Assembly (NCBI RefSeq): GCF_023051175.1
Contig: NZ_JALKII010000002.1
Location: 434,001-498,000 of the forward strand
From: Alcanivorax quisquiliarum
GTDB lineage: Bacteria > Pseudomonadota > Gammaproteobacteria > Pseudomonadales > Alcanivoracaceae
DNA length: 64,000 nucleotides
Reading direction: 5' to 3'
Part shown: positions 7,985-16,324 of the stretch, one piece after another
How the letters are laid out: each line of letters begins with the position of its first letter
Position numbering within the stretch: position 1 is the stretch's first letter
The notes under the pieces: generated by a model
Told to the model about the DNA's origin: nothing
Database searches by the model: none
The model's input: the letters and a program-made list of their open reading frames with translations, nothing else
Translations under genes and position numbers: made by a program

Positions 7985-8644
7985 ATGTACGAGCACAAAT
8001 GGATTGACGGCAGCGCCGTCGAGCTGCCCGTGGGCAAGGTGGTCTGTGTGGGCCGCAACTACGCCGAGCACGCCCGCGAGCTGGGCAATGATGTGCCGGC
8101 CGAGCCGCTGTTGTTCATCAAGCCGGCGACCGCGCTGCGTGATCTGAACGCGCCGGTGATGCTGCCGGTGGGGCGCGGCGAGGTGCACCATGAAGTGGAA
8201 ATTGTGGTGCTGATCGGCACGCCGCTGACGGATGCGACGCCGCAAGCGGCGCAGGCTGCCATCGCCGGTTACGCGGTAGGGCTCGATCTCACGTTGCGTG
8301 AGCTGCAAAGCCGCCTGAAGGAGCGTGGTGAGCCGTGGGAAAAGGCGAAGTCGTTCGATGGTGCGGCGCCGGTATCCGGCTTTGTCGATGCCCGTGGTGT
8401 TTCGACGAGGCAGAATCTGGCCGTGTCACTGGAAGTGAACAATCAGGTGCGCCAGCACGGGCATAGCGGGCAAATGCTGTTCCCGATCTTTCCGCTGGTA
8501 GCGGAGATCAGCCGCCATTTCACGCTATTGCCGGGTGATGTGGTCTATACCGGCACGCCGGCCGGCGTAGCGCCGCTGGTGTCGGGCGATCAGCTGGTGG
8601 CAAAGCTCGGCAATTTTCTCGCCTTGCGCACCAGCGTGGCCTGA
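7985..8644 (+). CDS. Fumarylacetoacetate hydrolase family protein
   Basis: A 219-residue single-domain FAH-superfamily enzyme of the YcgM/FAHD1 type. Visible marks are VVCVGRNYAEHARELGN near the N-terminus and the metal-binding region EVHHEVEIVVLIG, in which His-x-Glu-x-Glu ligates Mg. The KSFDGAAPVSGFV segment and the C-terminal DVVYTGTPAGVAPL also fit. Members hydrolyse acylpyruvates or decarboxylate oxaloacetate; the substrate here is not determined. The ATG at 7985 is chosen because homologues start near MYEHKW; the frame extends upstream to 7913 without family-like sequence. It converges on rpiA, whose stop is 19 bp away. Confidence 0.88.
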   Translation: MYEHKWIDGSAVELPVGKVVCVGRNYAEHARELGNDVPAEPLLFIKPATALRDLNAPVMLPVGRGEVHHEVEIVVLIGTPLTDATPQAAQAAIAGYAVGLDLTLRELQSRLKERGEPWEKAKSFDGAAPVSGFVDARGVSTRQNLAVSLEVNNQVRQHGHSGQMLFPIFPLVAEISRHFTLLPGDVVYTGTPAGVAPLVSGDQLVAKLGNFLALRTSVA

Positions 8645-8663
8645 CCACCCGATAAACAGAAAC

Positions 8664-9317
8664 TCAGTAGCGTTCCACACCCTGCGAGGTGGCGATCAGC
8701 ACCAGATCAGCCGGGCGCAGGGCAAACAGCCCGTTGGTGACGACGCCGGTGATGCTGTTGAGCTGTTCTTCCAGTTTCAGCGGGCGCGACACATCCAGCC
8801 TGTGCACATCCAGAATGACATTGCCGTTGTCGGTGACGAAGCCTTCACGGTACTTGGGCTGGCCGCCCAGCGCTGCCAGACGGCGTGCCACGTGCGAGCG
8901 CGCCATGGGGATCACTTCCACCGGCAAGGGGAAGCCGCCCAGGCGCTGCACCTTTTTGGATTCATCCACCACGCAGATGAATTTGCGCGCCACGGCGGCA
9001 ATGATTTTCTCCCGCGTGAGCGCGCCCCCACCGCCCTTGATCATCTCGCGATGGGCGTTTACCTCGTCGGCACCATCGACATAGATCGGCAGCTCATCGA
9101 CGTTGTTGAGATCAAGCACCGGGATGCCGTGCTCGCGCAGGCGCGCTGCGGTGGCCTCGGAGCTGGCCACCGCGCCACGCAGATCGTCCTTGCGGCTGGC
9201 CAGCGCATCAATGAAGTAATTGACGGTGCTGCCAGTGCCGACGCCGATCACCATGCCGGGCTCGATGAAGGCGAGTGCGGCTTCGGCGGCGGCTTTCTTC
9301 AGTGCGTTGTGATCCAT
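8664..9317 (-). CDS. rpiA: Ribose-5-phosphate isomerase A
   Basis: A 217-residue enzyme interconverting ribose-5-phosphate and ribulose-5-phosphate in the pentose phosphate pathway. Signatures are [22 protein letters not shown] with the catalytic Asp residues, [14 protein letters not shown], and a C-terminal [17 protein letters not shown]. The ATG at 9317 ([10 protein letters not shown]) matches the family start; a longer frame upstream is not family-like. A TATACT box on the minus strand at 9369-9364 would fit its -10. It is divergent from ilvA. Confidence 0.97.
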   Translation of the reverse strand: MDHNALKKAAAEAALAFIEPGMVIGVGTGSTVNYFIDALASRKDDLRGAVASSEATAARLREHGIPVLDLNNVDELPIYVDGADEVNAHREMIKGGGGALTREKIIAAVARKFICVVDESKKVQRLGGFPLPVEVIPMARSHVARRLAALGGQPKYREGFVTDNGNVILDVHRLDVSRPLKLEEQLNSITGVVTNGLFALRPADLVLIATSQGVERY

Positions 9318-9475
9318 GAGAGTGTCCGTGGGTGGGCGGAAGGAAAGAAAGCAGATGGCGCAGAGTATAACAAGCTGCCCGCCGGCTGACATCGCCAACG
9401 CTGCCGTGGACGCTAGCCCGGCGCAGCCGTACCATTGTCGCTTTCCGCCCGCCCATTGCCGACCCCGAGCCCGAA

Positions 9476-10996
9476 ATGCCCGATCGTTACGTGAAGAAAA
9501 TCCTCCAGGCCCGCGTTTACGACGTGGCGATAGAAAGCCCACTGGATGAAGCGCCGCTGATCTCTCGCCGCATTGGCAACCGTGTGCTGCTCAAGCGGGA
9601 AGATCTCCAGCCGGTTTTTTCTTTCAAGTTGCGCGGGGCGTACAACATGATCTCCCGGCTGACACCGGAGGAGCAGCAGCGCGGCGTGATCTGTGCCTCG
9701 GCGGGCAACCATGCGCAGGGCGTGGCGCTGGCGGCCCGTTCCCTCGGCCTGCGTGCGGTGATCGTGATGCCGCGCACCACACCGGATATCAAGGTGCGCT
9801 CGGTGCGCGAGCACGGTGGCCGCGTGGTGCTCGCGGGCGACGGCTTTGATGAGGCGCTGGCCCATGCCCGCGAGCTGGAAGAAAAGGAACAGCTCACCTT
9901 CGTGCACCCCTACGACGACCCGGACGTGATCGCCGGCCAGGGCACCATCGGGATGGAAATCCTGCACCAGCACAGCGGCCCGCTGCATGCGGTATTCCTG
10001 CCGGTGGGTGGCGGCGGGCTGGCGGCGGGGGTGGCGGCCTATATCAAATATGTGCGCCCGGAAACGCGCATTATTGCCGTGGAGCCGGAAGACGCGGCCT
10101 GCCTGAAGGTGGCGCTGGAGCGCAAGCGCCGCGTGCAGCTGGCGGAAGTGGGCCTGTTTGCCGATGGCGTGGCAGTGCGCCAGATCGGCAAGGAGACATT
10201 CCGGGTGCTGCGCCGCTGCGTGGATGAGGTGATTACCTGCACCACCGATGAAATCTGCGCGGCGATCAAGGACAGCTTCGAGGATACCCGCTCCATCGTC
10301 GAGCCGGCTGGCGCGCTGGCGCTGGCAGGGTTGAAGAAATGGGTGCAGGCCAACGAGGCCGAAGGCAAGACGCTGGTGGCGGTGAATAGCGGCGCCAACG
10401 TGAATTTTGATCGCCTGCGGCATATCGCCGAGCGCGCCGAGCTGGGTGAGCAGCGCGAGGCCATTCTGGCGGTGACCATCCCGGAGCGGCCGGGCAGCTT
10501 CCGGCAGTTTTGCCAGACGCTGGGTCGGCGCGGGATTACCGAGTTCAACTACCGTTACCGTGATGCGTCATCCGCAACGGTGTTTGTCGGTGTGCAGATT
10601 CGCCCAGGCACTGATGATCTGGCGACACTGGTTGCGGCACTGGAAGAAAAGGACTATCCGGTGCTGGACATGACGCAGAACGAGATGGCCAAGCTGCATA
10701 TTCGCTATATGGTCGGCGGACATACGCCCGCCGAAACTGAGCTGGACGAGCTGCTGTATCGGGTGGAATTCCCCGAGCGGCCGGGTGCGCTGCTGAAATT
10801 CCTGATGGCACTGGGAGGCCGTTGGAATATCAGCCTGTTCCACTATCGCAATCATGGTGCCGCTTACGGGCGGGTGCTGGTGGGCTTTCAGGTGCCACCG
10901 GGCGAGCGCAAGCGGTTCGCGGCAGAGCTGGCAGCGCTGCCTTACCCGATGTTGGAAGAAACCACTAACCCGGCCTATCAGCTGTTCTTGAGCTGA
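9476..10996 (+). CDS. ilvA: Threonine ammonia-lyase, biosynthetic
   Basis: A 506-residue PLP enzyme converting threonine to 2-oxobutyrate, the first step of isoleucine synthesis. The PLP lysine is Lys51 in [10 protein letters not shown], the Ser/Gly phosphate loop is [14 protein letters not shown], and the N-terminal catalytic domain spans about 10-320. Two ACT-like regulatory domains follow (about 330-405 and 425-500, each starting near a PERPG motif), as in isoleucine-feedback-inhibited long forms. The ATG at 9476 gives the standard N-terminus. It is divergent from rpiA. Confidence 0.97.
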   Translation: MPDRYVKKILQARVYDVAIESPLDEAPLISRRIGNRVLLKREDLQPVFSFKLRGAYNMISRLTPEEQQRGVICASAGNHAQGVALAARSLGLRAVIVMPRTTPDIKVRSVREHGGRVVLAGDGFDEALAHARELEEKEQLTFVHPYDDPDVIAGQGTIGMEILHQHSGPLHAVFLPVGGGGLAAGVAAYIKYVRPETRIIAVEPEDAACLKVALERKRRVQLAEVGLFADGVAVRQIGKETFRVLRRCVDEVITCTTDEICAAIKDSFEDTRSIVEPAGALALAGLKKWVQANEAEGKTLVAVNSGANVNFDRLRHIAERAELGEQREAILAVTIPERPGSFRQFCQTLGRRGITEFNYRYRDASSATVFVGVQIRPGTDDLATLVAALEEKDYPVLDMTQNEMAKLHIRYMVGGHTPAETELDELLYRVEFPERPGALLKFLMALGGRWNISLFHYRNHGAAYGRVLVGFQVPPGERKRFAAELAALPYPMLEETTNPAYQLFLS

Positions 10997-11021
10997 TCGT
11001 CTGAACAGTATATGGGGGAAA

Positions 11022-11040
11022 GCTGAGGTAAATCCTCAGC
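11022..11040 (+). terminator. Hairpin after ilvA
   Basis: GCTGAGG and CCTCAGC form a perfect 7-bp stem with a 5-base loop 26 bp after the ilvA stop. No T-run follows, so it may be a 3'-end protective hairpin instead of a full terminator. Confidence 0.45.
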
Positions 11041-11151
11041 CTGTCACCGTAACCTGTTGACTTTTGATCACGGAGTGTTCATTTTTTGAACTTATTCCGG
11101 TTTGGATTGCCCCAAGCCGGTATGGTCACACCTCGTTGCTTTACGTCTTTA

Positions 11152-11181
11152 GGCTGATGCCATTCTGGTATCAGCCTTTTT
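11152..11181 (+). terminator. Rho-independent terminator
   Basis: GGCTGATGCC pairs with GGTATCAGCC (one G-U pair) around ATTCT and is followed by TTTTT. It lies 155 bp after ilvA and upstream of a small membrane-protein gene. It either ends the ilvA transcript or closes a short independent RNA. Confidence 0.7.
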
Positions 11182-11274
11182 GGGTCATACGGCTGGAAGG
11201 CCGGTGACATTTCGTCTGTTGGACATTGGCCGTTGCAGAGATCGCAGGATCTGGCGTTGGGGACATCACTGGAA

Positions 11275-11424
11275 ATGAAAAAGAAACCGGATGCTTTGGT
11301 AATTCTGGCAATAGTTTTTGGCTTGGGGGTGCTGGTAAGCAGCCTGACATATGGGGGAAGTGAGGCGCGGTTGAATCAGATGGCCGCCAGTGCGAGCGCC
11401 AAGACGCTGAATATACAGCGCTGA
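11275..11424 (+). CDS. Small single-pass membrane protein (49 aa)
   Basis: Begins MKKKPDALVILAIVFGLG: a short basic N-terminus, one hydrophobic segment (about residues 7-23), then a polar tail of about 25 residues. This is the layout of a type II single-span micropeptide with a cytoplasmic N-terminus. A purine-rich GGGGACATCACTGGA precedes the ATG. The function is unknown. It lies alone between a terminator and the convergent ygfA gene (24 bp apart), so it likely has its own promoter in 11182-11270. Confidence 0.6.
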   Translation: MKKKPDALVILAIVFGLGVLVSSLTYGGSEARLNQMAASASAKTLNIQR

Positions 11425-11448
11425 TCAGAAAACGTTCGCCAAACTTTA

Positions 11449-12045
11449 TCAATCTGTAATGACGCAATCCATTGCCTTGTCCCACCTCGCAGTCTCCAGC
11501 CGGGAAACCCGCTGGAAGCGGTGGGCAGTGCCTGCCAGCCACGGTTGCTTCGGGCGCCGGGGCAAGTCTGCCAGCGTGCGGTCGTAAAAGCCGCCGCCCA
11601 TTCCCAGCCGGTTGCCGGCATCATCAAACGCCACCAATGGCATCAGTATCACATCCAGCGCCCAGGCGGCGGCAAGCGGGCCGCGCAAGTGTGGCTCAGG
11701 AATACCGAAGCGGTTTTTTGCCAAAGGCTGGCCGGGTTGCCATGGCGCAAAGCGCAGGTGGCCAGGCCGTAGCGGATCAAGCACGGGCAGCAAGAAGACG
11801 CAGCGTTTGAAGCCGGCATGTTGCATCAGGCCACGCGGGTCGATCTCGCCATCGGCAGGGAGATAAAGCGCAATACGGCGGGCGCGGCGGATGCGCAGCG
11901 TGGCGGCCAGTTTTCTGGTCAGTTGCCGGGCGGCGAGACGCTGGCTGCCGGCGCTCAGGGCGCGGCGACGTTGGCGCATGGCGCGCCGCAACTGGTTGCG
12001 CCGGGTGCGGCTTTCGGCAGGCAGTGGGCTGCTGAAGTCAGGCAC
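11449..12045 (-). CDS. ygfA: 5-formyltetrahydrofolate cyclo-ligase
   Basis: A 198-residue enzyme of the MTHFS family that converts 5-formyl-THF to 5,10-methenyl-THF with ATP. It has the basic N-terminal helix (RRNQLRRAMRQRRRAL), the ALYLPADGEIDP strand, and the family signature GMGGGFYDRTL with a preceding PLVAFDDAGNRL. It lies directly downstream of 6S RNA on the same strand, an arrangement conserved from Pseudomonas to E. coli, where ssrS and ygfA are co-transcribed and linked to persister formation. Confidence 0.93.
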   Translation of the reverse strand: MPDFSSPLPAESRTRRNQLRRAMRQRRRALSAGSQRLAARQLTRKLAATLRIRRARRIALYLPADGEIDPRGLMQHAGFKRCVFLLPVLDPLRPGHLRFAPWQPGQPLAKNRFGIPEPHLRGPLAAAWALDVILMPLVAFDDAGNRLGMGGGFYDRTLADLPRRPKQPWLAGTAHRFQRVSRLETARWDKAMDCVITD

Positions 12046-12072
12046 AGGAAATCCCGTGACAGAAAATGAATG

Positions 12073-12260
12073 GGTGCTCCCCGATTGTGCCGCTGCTATG
12101 GCGTAGCCCTTGAACCCTGCGGTTCAAGGTGGAGGCGTCAGGCGATTCTTCAGGCTTCCCGCCGCAGCGGACTTGCACACAGATGCGCCATCTTCGCCCC
12201 CGGGGTTTAAAGCATCGGCTCAGGGACATTGCCTCGCTGGCGAGCACACCAGGGAACACC
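12073..12260 (-). ncRNA. ssrS: 6S RNA
   Basis: On the minus strand the sequence starts GGTGTTCCCTGGTGTGCTC and ends near GGGGAGCACC; these ends pair to make the closing stem. The conserved 6S parts are present: TGTCCCTGAGCCGAT on the 5' side of the central bubble, and CCTTGAACC...GGGTTCAAGGGCTACGCC on the 3' side. The length of about 188 nt and the position between zapA and ygfA match Pseudomonas ssrS. It binds sigma-70 RNA polymerase as a promoter mimic in stationary phase. Ends are estimated from pairing. Confidence 0.95.
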
Positions 12261-12266
12261 GGGTTC

Positions 12267-12272
12267 ATTGTA
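12267..12272 (-). promoter_or_regulatory. -10 element of the 6S RNA promoter
   Basis: TACAAT on the minus strand, ending 6 bases before the inferred 6S 5' end at 12260. The -35 region about 17 bp upstream is weak (around 12290-12295). Confidence 0.65.
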
Positions 12273-12334
12273 GCAGCTTAGTGGGGGGAGCGACGAGGGC
12301 AGGTGCAAGGCTGTCGGAAAAAGGCACACCAGTA

Positions 12335-12649
12335 TCAGTCGCGAGGATCCCGCAGGCGCTGGTGGGCGCTGATCTCGGCATCCATTTTTTGCAGCAGCTG
12401 CGCGAGGCGGTCGCTGTTGTTGGCGCGGTTGTCCAGAGCGGAGTTGCTTTGCAGCAACTCATGGGCAAGGTTCAGCGCCGCCATCACGGCGATGCGCTCC
12501 AGCCCGACGACATTGGCTTCGCGCACTTCGCGCATGCGATCATCCAGAAAGCGCGCGGCACGAATCAGGTTGTCGCGCTCGCCGGGCGGGCAGGCGACGC
12601 GATATTCCTTGTCCAGCAGGTGTACGACTACCGAAGCGCTGTCGCTCAT
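12335..12649 (-). CDS. zapA: Cell division protein ZapA
   Basis: A 104-residue cytoplasmic protein that bundles FtsZ at the division ring. The N-terminal part (SVVVHLLDKEYRVACPPGE) matches the ZapA beta-alpha domain, followed by RAARFLDDRMREVRE and a C-terminal coiled coil from about residue 55. Its start overlaps the stop of the coiled-coil gene upstream (ATGA). It lies upstream of 6S RNA, the usual place. Confidence 0.92.
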   Translation of the reverse strand: MSDSASVVVHLLDKEYRVACPPGERDNLIRAARFLDDRMREVREANVVGLERIAVMAALNLAHELLQSNSALDNRANNSDRLAQLLQKMDAEISAHQRLRDPRD

Positions 12650-12858
12650 GATTCCTGCTCCAGGGATTTCAGGCGGCTGATGATCGCTTCGACCTTGGCT
12701 TTGGCCACATCATTCTTTTTCAATAACTGCGCACGCTCTTCCATCAGCTTCAGCTCACGAGCATGCAGCGTCTGGTTCTCTTCGCGCAACCGGGCGCTCA
12801 AGGCGATCAGCTGCTCGATGCGGGCTTCCAGTTGCCGTAATTGTTCGTCCGATTTCAT
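12646..12858 (-). CDS. ZapB-like coiled-coil protein (TIGR02449 family)
   Basis: A 70-residue protein that is almost entirely heptad coiled coil (QLRQLEARIEQLIALSARLR, then EENQTLHARELKLMEER). This matches TIGR02449, a small family found directly upstream of zapA and thought to be the ZapB counterpart outside enterobacteria. The ATG at 12858 is chosen; a GTG at 12870 is also possible, and neither has a strong Shine-Dalgarno. Coupled to zapA by a 4-bp overlap. Confidence 0.85.
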   Translation of the reverse strand: MKSDEQLRQLEARIEQLIALSARLREENQTLHARELKLMEERAQLLKKNDVAKAKVEAIISRLKSLEQES

Positions 12859-13206
12859 GGCTTGATGCACACTGGTGCGTGTTCACATTATTTTCATCGG
12901 CGGCGTGTGCCGTCGGCGATACCGCTGATGCGGGAGCTGGGGTGCGCCGGCTCTGCAACGGCGCAGCGGCGGCTTGCGCCGCGTTGCGCGTTGTTCATTC
13001 GGGTCAGGCAAACTACACTCCTCGCGCCTTGTTGACGGTTTGCTGGCTGCCTGTGCGTGCCAGACCGTTGCGTTGGCCCTGGCTGATGGCCGGGCACCGG
13101 GAGGCGTCAACAGGCTCTGAAACCCGCTTGTACTATAGAGAGCGGCCCATTGGGGGTCAACGCGCCACCGATTCACGGCTCTGTGCCCATTGCTGGAATG
13201 ATATCC
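12859..13206. promoter_or_regulatory. Divergent promoter region, zapB-like/zapA versus ygfB operon
   Basis: A 348-bp gap without a convincing gene. For the rightward ygfB-pepP-ubiH-ubiI operon, TACTAT at 13133-13138 with TCAACA about 18 bp upstream makes a plausible sigma-70 promoter. I could not assign a leftward promoter with confidence. Confidence 0.4.
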
Positions 13207-13794
13207 ATGCCCAGAACAACCGCAGAATTTTTTGAACCTCTTGCAGACGAGCTTGCCAGTGCCGGCGTGCGCCATGGCCCGGCGGAGCTGCACGGGGTGA
13301 TCTGCGGGCTGCTGAGTACCGGGCTGGGCAGCGTTGATGCAGAGCTGCTTGGTATGCTGGCGGCGCATACCGAGCTGGCTGGCCAGTGGTCGGCGGATGC
13401 TTCAACGGCATTGCTCGCCGTGCGCGATCTGGCGCAAGAGGCTTACACCGGCGACGATCTGGAACTGGTGCTGTTGTTGCCCGACGATGAGGAAGAGCTG
13501 GGTAGCCGGGTGGCGGCGCTGGGCCAGTGGTGCGAGGGTTTTCTGGTGGGCTTTGGCACCGGCAGCGCCGGAAAGCGCGATGCCGATTTGCCGCCGGGCT
13601 TGCAGGAAGCGCTATCGGATATTGCCGCGATCAGCCAGATCGCTCTGCCGGAGGATGGCAGCGAAGAGGAAGAGCAGATGTTCGAGCAGGTGGCCGAGCA
13701 CGCCCGCATGGCGGCGATGATGGTATTCACCGAGCTGGCGCTGGCGGCCCGGCCGGATGCCCCCCCGCCCGCCGGGCCCGTGGTCAAGCACTGA
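13207..13794 (+). CDS. ygfB: YgfB/YecA-family (UPF0149) protein
   Basis: A 195-residue acidic helical protein. The N-terminal motif GPAELHGVICGLLSTG is the UPF0149 signature, followed by an Asp/Glu-rich loop (LLLPDDEEELGSRV) and LGQWCEGFLVGFG. In Pseudomonas aeruginosa YgfB antagonises the AlpA antitermination pathway and raises ampC-dependent beta-lactam resistance; that role is not assured here. ATG at 13207 is chosen to match the family; two further in-frame starts lie just upstream. First gene of the operon with pepP 14 bp away. Confidence 0.9.
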   Translation: MPRTTAEFFEPLADELASAGVRHGPAELHGVICGLLSTGLGSVDAELLGMLAAHTELAGQWSADASTALLAVRDLAQEAYTGDDLELVLLLPDDEEELGSRVAALGQWCEGFLVGFGTGSAGKRDADLPPGLQEALSDIAAISQIALPEDGSEEEEQMFEQVAEHARMAAMMVFTELALAARPDAPPPAGPVVKH

Positions 13795-13808
13795 GAACAG
13801 GAGCAGGC

Positions 13809-15137
13809 ATGTCGATTTCACGTCAGGAGTTTGCTCGCCGTCGCCGCGCGTTGATGGCCGAGATGGAAGAAAACAGCATTGCCATTTTGCCCGCTGCACC
13901 GGAGCGCACCCGCAATCGCGATGTGGAGCATCCGTATCGGCAGGATAGCGATTTCTGGTATCTCTCGGGCTTCCCTGAGCCGGAGGCGGTGATGGCGCTG
14001 ATCCCCGGCCGTGAGCATGGCGAGTTCGTGCTGTTTTGCCGGGAGCGGGATCGGGCCATGGAAATCTGGAACGGCTACCGCGCCGGGCCGGAAGGCGCGG
14101 TGGAAAAATTCGGCGCCGATGATGCCTTCCCGATCAATGATATCGACGAGATTCTGCCGGGGCTGATCGAGGGCCGCGACCGGGTCTATTACGACATGGG
14201 CCGCGACCCGGAATTTGATCGCCAGGTGATGAGCTGGGTTAACAGCATTCGTGCACGCGTGCGCACCGGCGCGCACCCGCCCGGCGAGTTTCTCGCGCTG
14301 ACGCACGTGCTGCACGACCTGCGGCTATATAAAAGCGCAGGCGAACTGAAAGTCATGCGCCGTGCTGGTGAAATTGCCGCCGCTGCCCATGTGCGGGCGA
14401 TGCGCGCCGTGCGGCCGGGCATGTTCGAGTATCAGCTTGAGGCGGAATACCTGCACGAATTCATGCAGCACGGTGCGCGCTCGCCGGCGTATCCCTCCAT
14501 CGTCGGCGGCGGTGCCAACGGCTGCATCCTGCATTACATCGACAACAGCGAAAAGCTGCGCGACGGTGATCTGGTGCTGGTGGATGCCGGCTGCGAATAC
14601 CACAGTTACGCCAGCGACATCACGCGCACGTTTCCCGTCAATGGCCGCTTCAGCCGCGAGCAGCAGGCGCTGTATGAAGTGGTGCTGGCGGCGCAGTACG
14701 CTGCCATCGAGGCCGTGCGCCCCGGCAACCACTGGAACGCATTTCATGAAGCGTCGGTGCAGGTGCTCACGCAAGGGCTGGTGGATCTCGGCCTGCTCAA
14801 GGGTGGCGTGGCCGAGCTGATCGAAACAGAAGCCTACCGGCCTTTTTACATGCACCGCACCGGCCACTGGCTGGGGCTGGATGTGCACGACGTGGGCGAT
14901 TACAAGGTCGATGATCAATGGCGCGTGCTGGAGCCGGGCATGGTGCTCACGGTGGAGCCGGGGCTGTATGTGGCGCCGGACGATACCAGCGTTGATGCCC
15001 GCTGGCGCGGCATTGGCATTCGCATCGAAGATGATCTGGCCGTCACCCGCGATGGCCATGAAATCCTGACCGGCGATGTGCCCAAGGAAGTCGCCGATAT
15101 TCACGCCCTGATGAGCAAGGCGGGTGATGCTGCATGA
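13809..15137 (+). CDS. pepP: Xaa-Pro aminopeptidase
   Basis: A 442-residue metallopeptidase that removes N-terminal residues preceding proline. It has an N-terminal creatinase-like domain (about 1-170, starting QEFARRRRALMAEM) and a C-terminal pita-bread domain. Dimetal ligands are visible: Asp in LVDAGCEYHSYASDITRTFP (two Asp), His in RTGHWLGLDVHDVG, Glu in LTVEPGLYV and Glu in GIRIEDDLAV. AGGAG precedes the ATG. The stop overlaps the ubiH start by 4 bp (ATGA). The link with ubiquinone genes is a conserved gammaproteobacterial arrangement. Confidence 0.96.
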   Translation: MSISRQEFARRRRALMAEMEENSIAILPAAPERTRNRDVEHPYRQDSDFWYLSGFPEPEAVMALIPGREHGEFVLFCRERDRAMEIWNGYRAGPEGAVEKFGADDAFPINDIDEILPGLIEGRDRVYYDMGRDPEFDRQVMSWVNSIRARVRTGAHPPGEFLALTHVLHDLRLYKSAGELKVMRRAGEIAAAAHVRAMRAVRPGMFEYQLEAEYLHEFMQHGARSPAYPSIVGGGANGCILHYIDNSEKLRDGDLVLVDAGCEYHSYASDITRTFPVNGRFSREQQALYEVVLAAQYAAIEAVRPGNHWNAFHEASVQVLTQGLVDLGLLKGGVAELIETEAYRPFYMHRTGHWLGLDVHDVGDYKVDDQWRVLEPGMVLTVEPGLYVAPDDTSVDARWRGIGIRIEDDLAVTRDGHEILTGDVPKEVADIHALMSKAGDAA

Positions 15138-16324
15138 GCGATCCCCAGCGCTGCCCGGTGGTGATCGTCGGTGGCGGCATGGCCGGGCTGGCGCTGGCGC
15201 TGCTGCTGCGCCATCACGGCCAGCCGCAGGTCACGCTGATCGAGGCGGCGCCGCTTGATGGGCCGGGTGATCCCTTGACGCCCAGCTTCGACGCACGCAG
15301 CACGGCGCTTTCAGCCGGCAGCCTCACGATTTTCGACACATTGGGAATTGGCGCTGCGCTGCGACAGCAAGCGGCGCCTATTGCCACCGTGGATGTATCA
15401 CGCCGCAGCCGGCTGGGGCACACCCGCATGAGCGCTGCCGAAGAAGGGCTGCCGATGCTCGGCGCCGTGGTGGAAAACCGCTGGCTGGGGCGCGTGCTGC
15501 TGGATGCCGCCGCTGCTGACCAGGGCATCCGCGTGCTGGCGCCCATGCAGACACAGGGCGTGCGGCGGCTGGCGGACGGTTACGCGGTGCTGTTGCCGGA
15601 GGCCACCCTGCACTGCGATTTGCTGATCGCCGCCGATGGCGCGCATTCGCGCACCCGCGAGGCGCTGGGCATCAGCGCCCGCCACCACGATCTGGGCCAC
15701 GATGCACTGATCGCCAACGTGGAGCTGGGCGTGGATCATCACGGCATCGCCTGGGAGCGTTTTCTCGATGACGGCCCGCTGGCGCTGTTGCCGCTGCCGG
15801 GGAGGCGCATGGCGCTGATCTGGACCGGGCCACGAGCGCGCATGGCGGAATTGAATGCGCTGAGCGATGACGCCTTGCTGGCCGCCCTGCAAGATGCCAT
15901 CGGGCCTGATCGGCTGCATCCGTTCACTCGCTTGGGCACCCGGCACTGTTACCCGCTGGTGCTGACGCAAGCCAGCGCGCAGGTGGTGCCGTATGCAGTG
16001 GTGGTCGGCAACGCAGCTCACACGCTGCACCCGGTGGCCGGGCAAGGCTTCAATCTGACGCTGCGCGATCTGGCGGCGCTGGCGGAGTGTGTTGGCGCAA
16101 GTGAACAGCCCGGCGCGCTGGCTACGCTATCGCAATATGTGGCTGGCCGTGCTGCCGATCAGGCGCTGGTCGGCCATGCCTCACGCTGGCTGCCGGAGCT
16201 GTTTCGGGTGCGTTTCGGGCCGTTCGCGCATAGCCGCCAGCTTGGCCTTGCGGCGCTGGATTTATGGCCTGGCCTGCGCAGCGCCTTTGCAGCCAGAGCA
16301 ATGGGGTTGGCACATGGCAACTGA
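15134..16324 (+). CDS. ubiH: 2-octaprenyl-6-methoxyphenyl hydroxylase
   Basis: A 396-residue FAD monooxygenase of ubiquinone synthesis. The dinucleotide-binding motif is VVIVGGGMAGLALALLLRH at the N-terminus, the DG motif is LLIAADGAHSRTREALG, and the second FAD motif is VVGNAAHTLHPVAGQGFNL. The Asn in GNAAH, in place of the usual Asp, is typical of UbiH. The neighbours pepP and ubiI and the overlap of both ends with those genes support the assignment. UbiH-type and UbiI-type paralogues can be hard to tell apart; the order favours ubiH first. Confidence 0.93.
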   Translation: MSDPQRCPVVIVGGGMAGLALALLLRHHGQPQVTLIEAAPLDGPGDPLTPSFDARSTALSAGSLTIFDTLGIGAALRQQAAPIATVDVSRRSRLGHTRMSAAEEGLPMLGAVVENRWLGRVLLDAAAADQGIRVLAPMQTQGVRRLADGYAVLLPEATLHCDLLIAADGAHSRTREALGISARHHDLGHDALIANVELGVDHHGIAWERFLDDGPLALLPLPGRRMALIWTGPRARMAELNALSDDALLAALQDAIGPDRLHPFTRLGTRHCYPLVLTQASAQVVPYAVVVGNAAHTLHPVAGQGFNLTLRDLAALAECVGASEQPGALATLSQYVAGRAADQALVGHASRWLPELFRVRFGPFAHSRQLGLAALDLWPGLRSAFAARAMGLAHGN

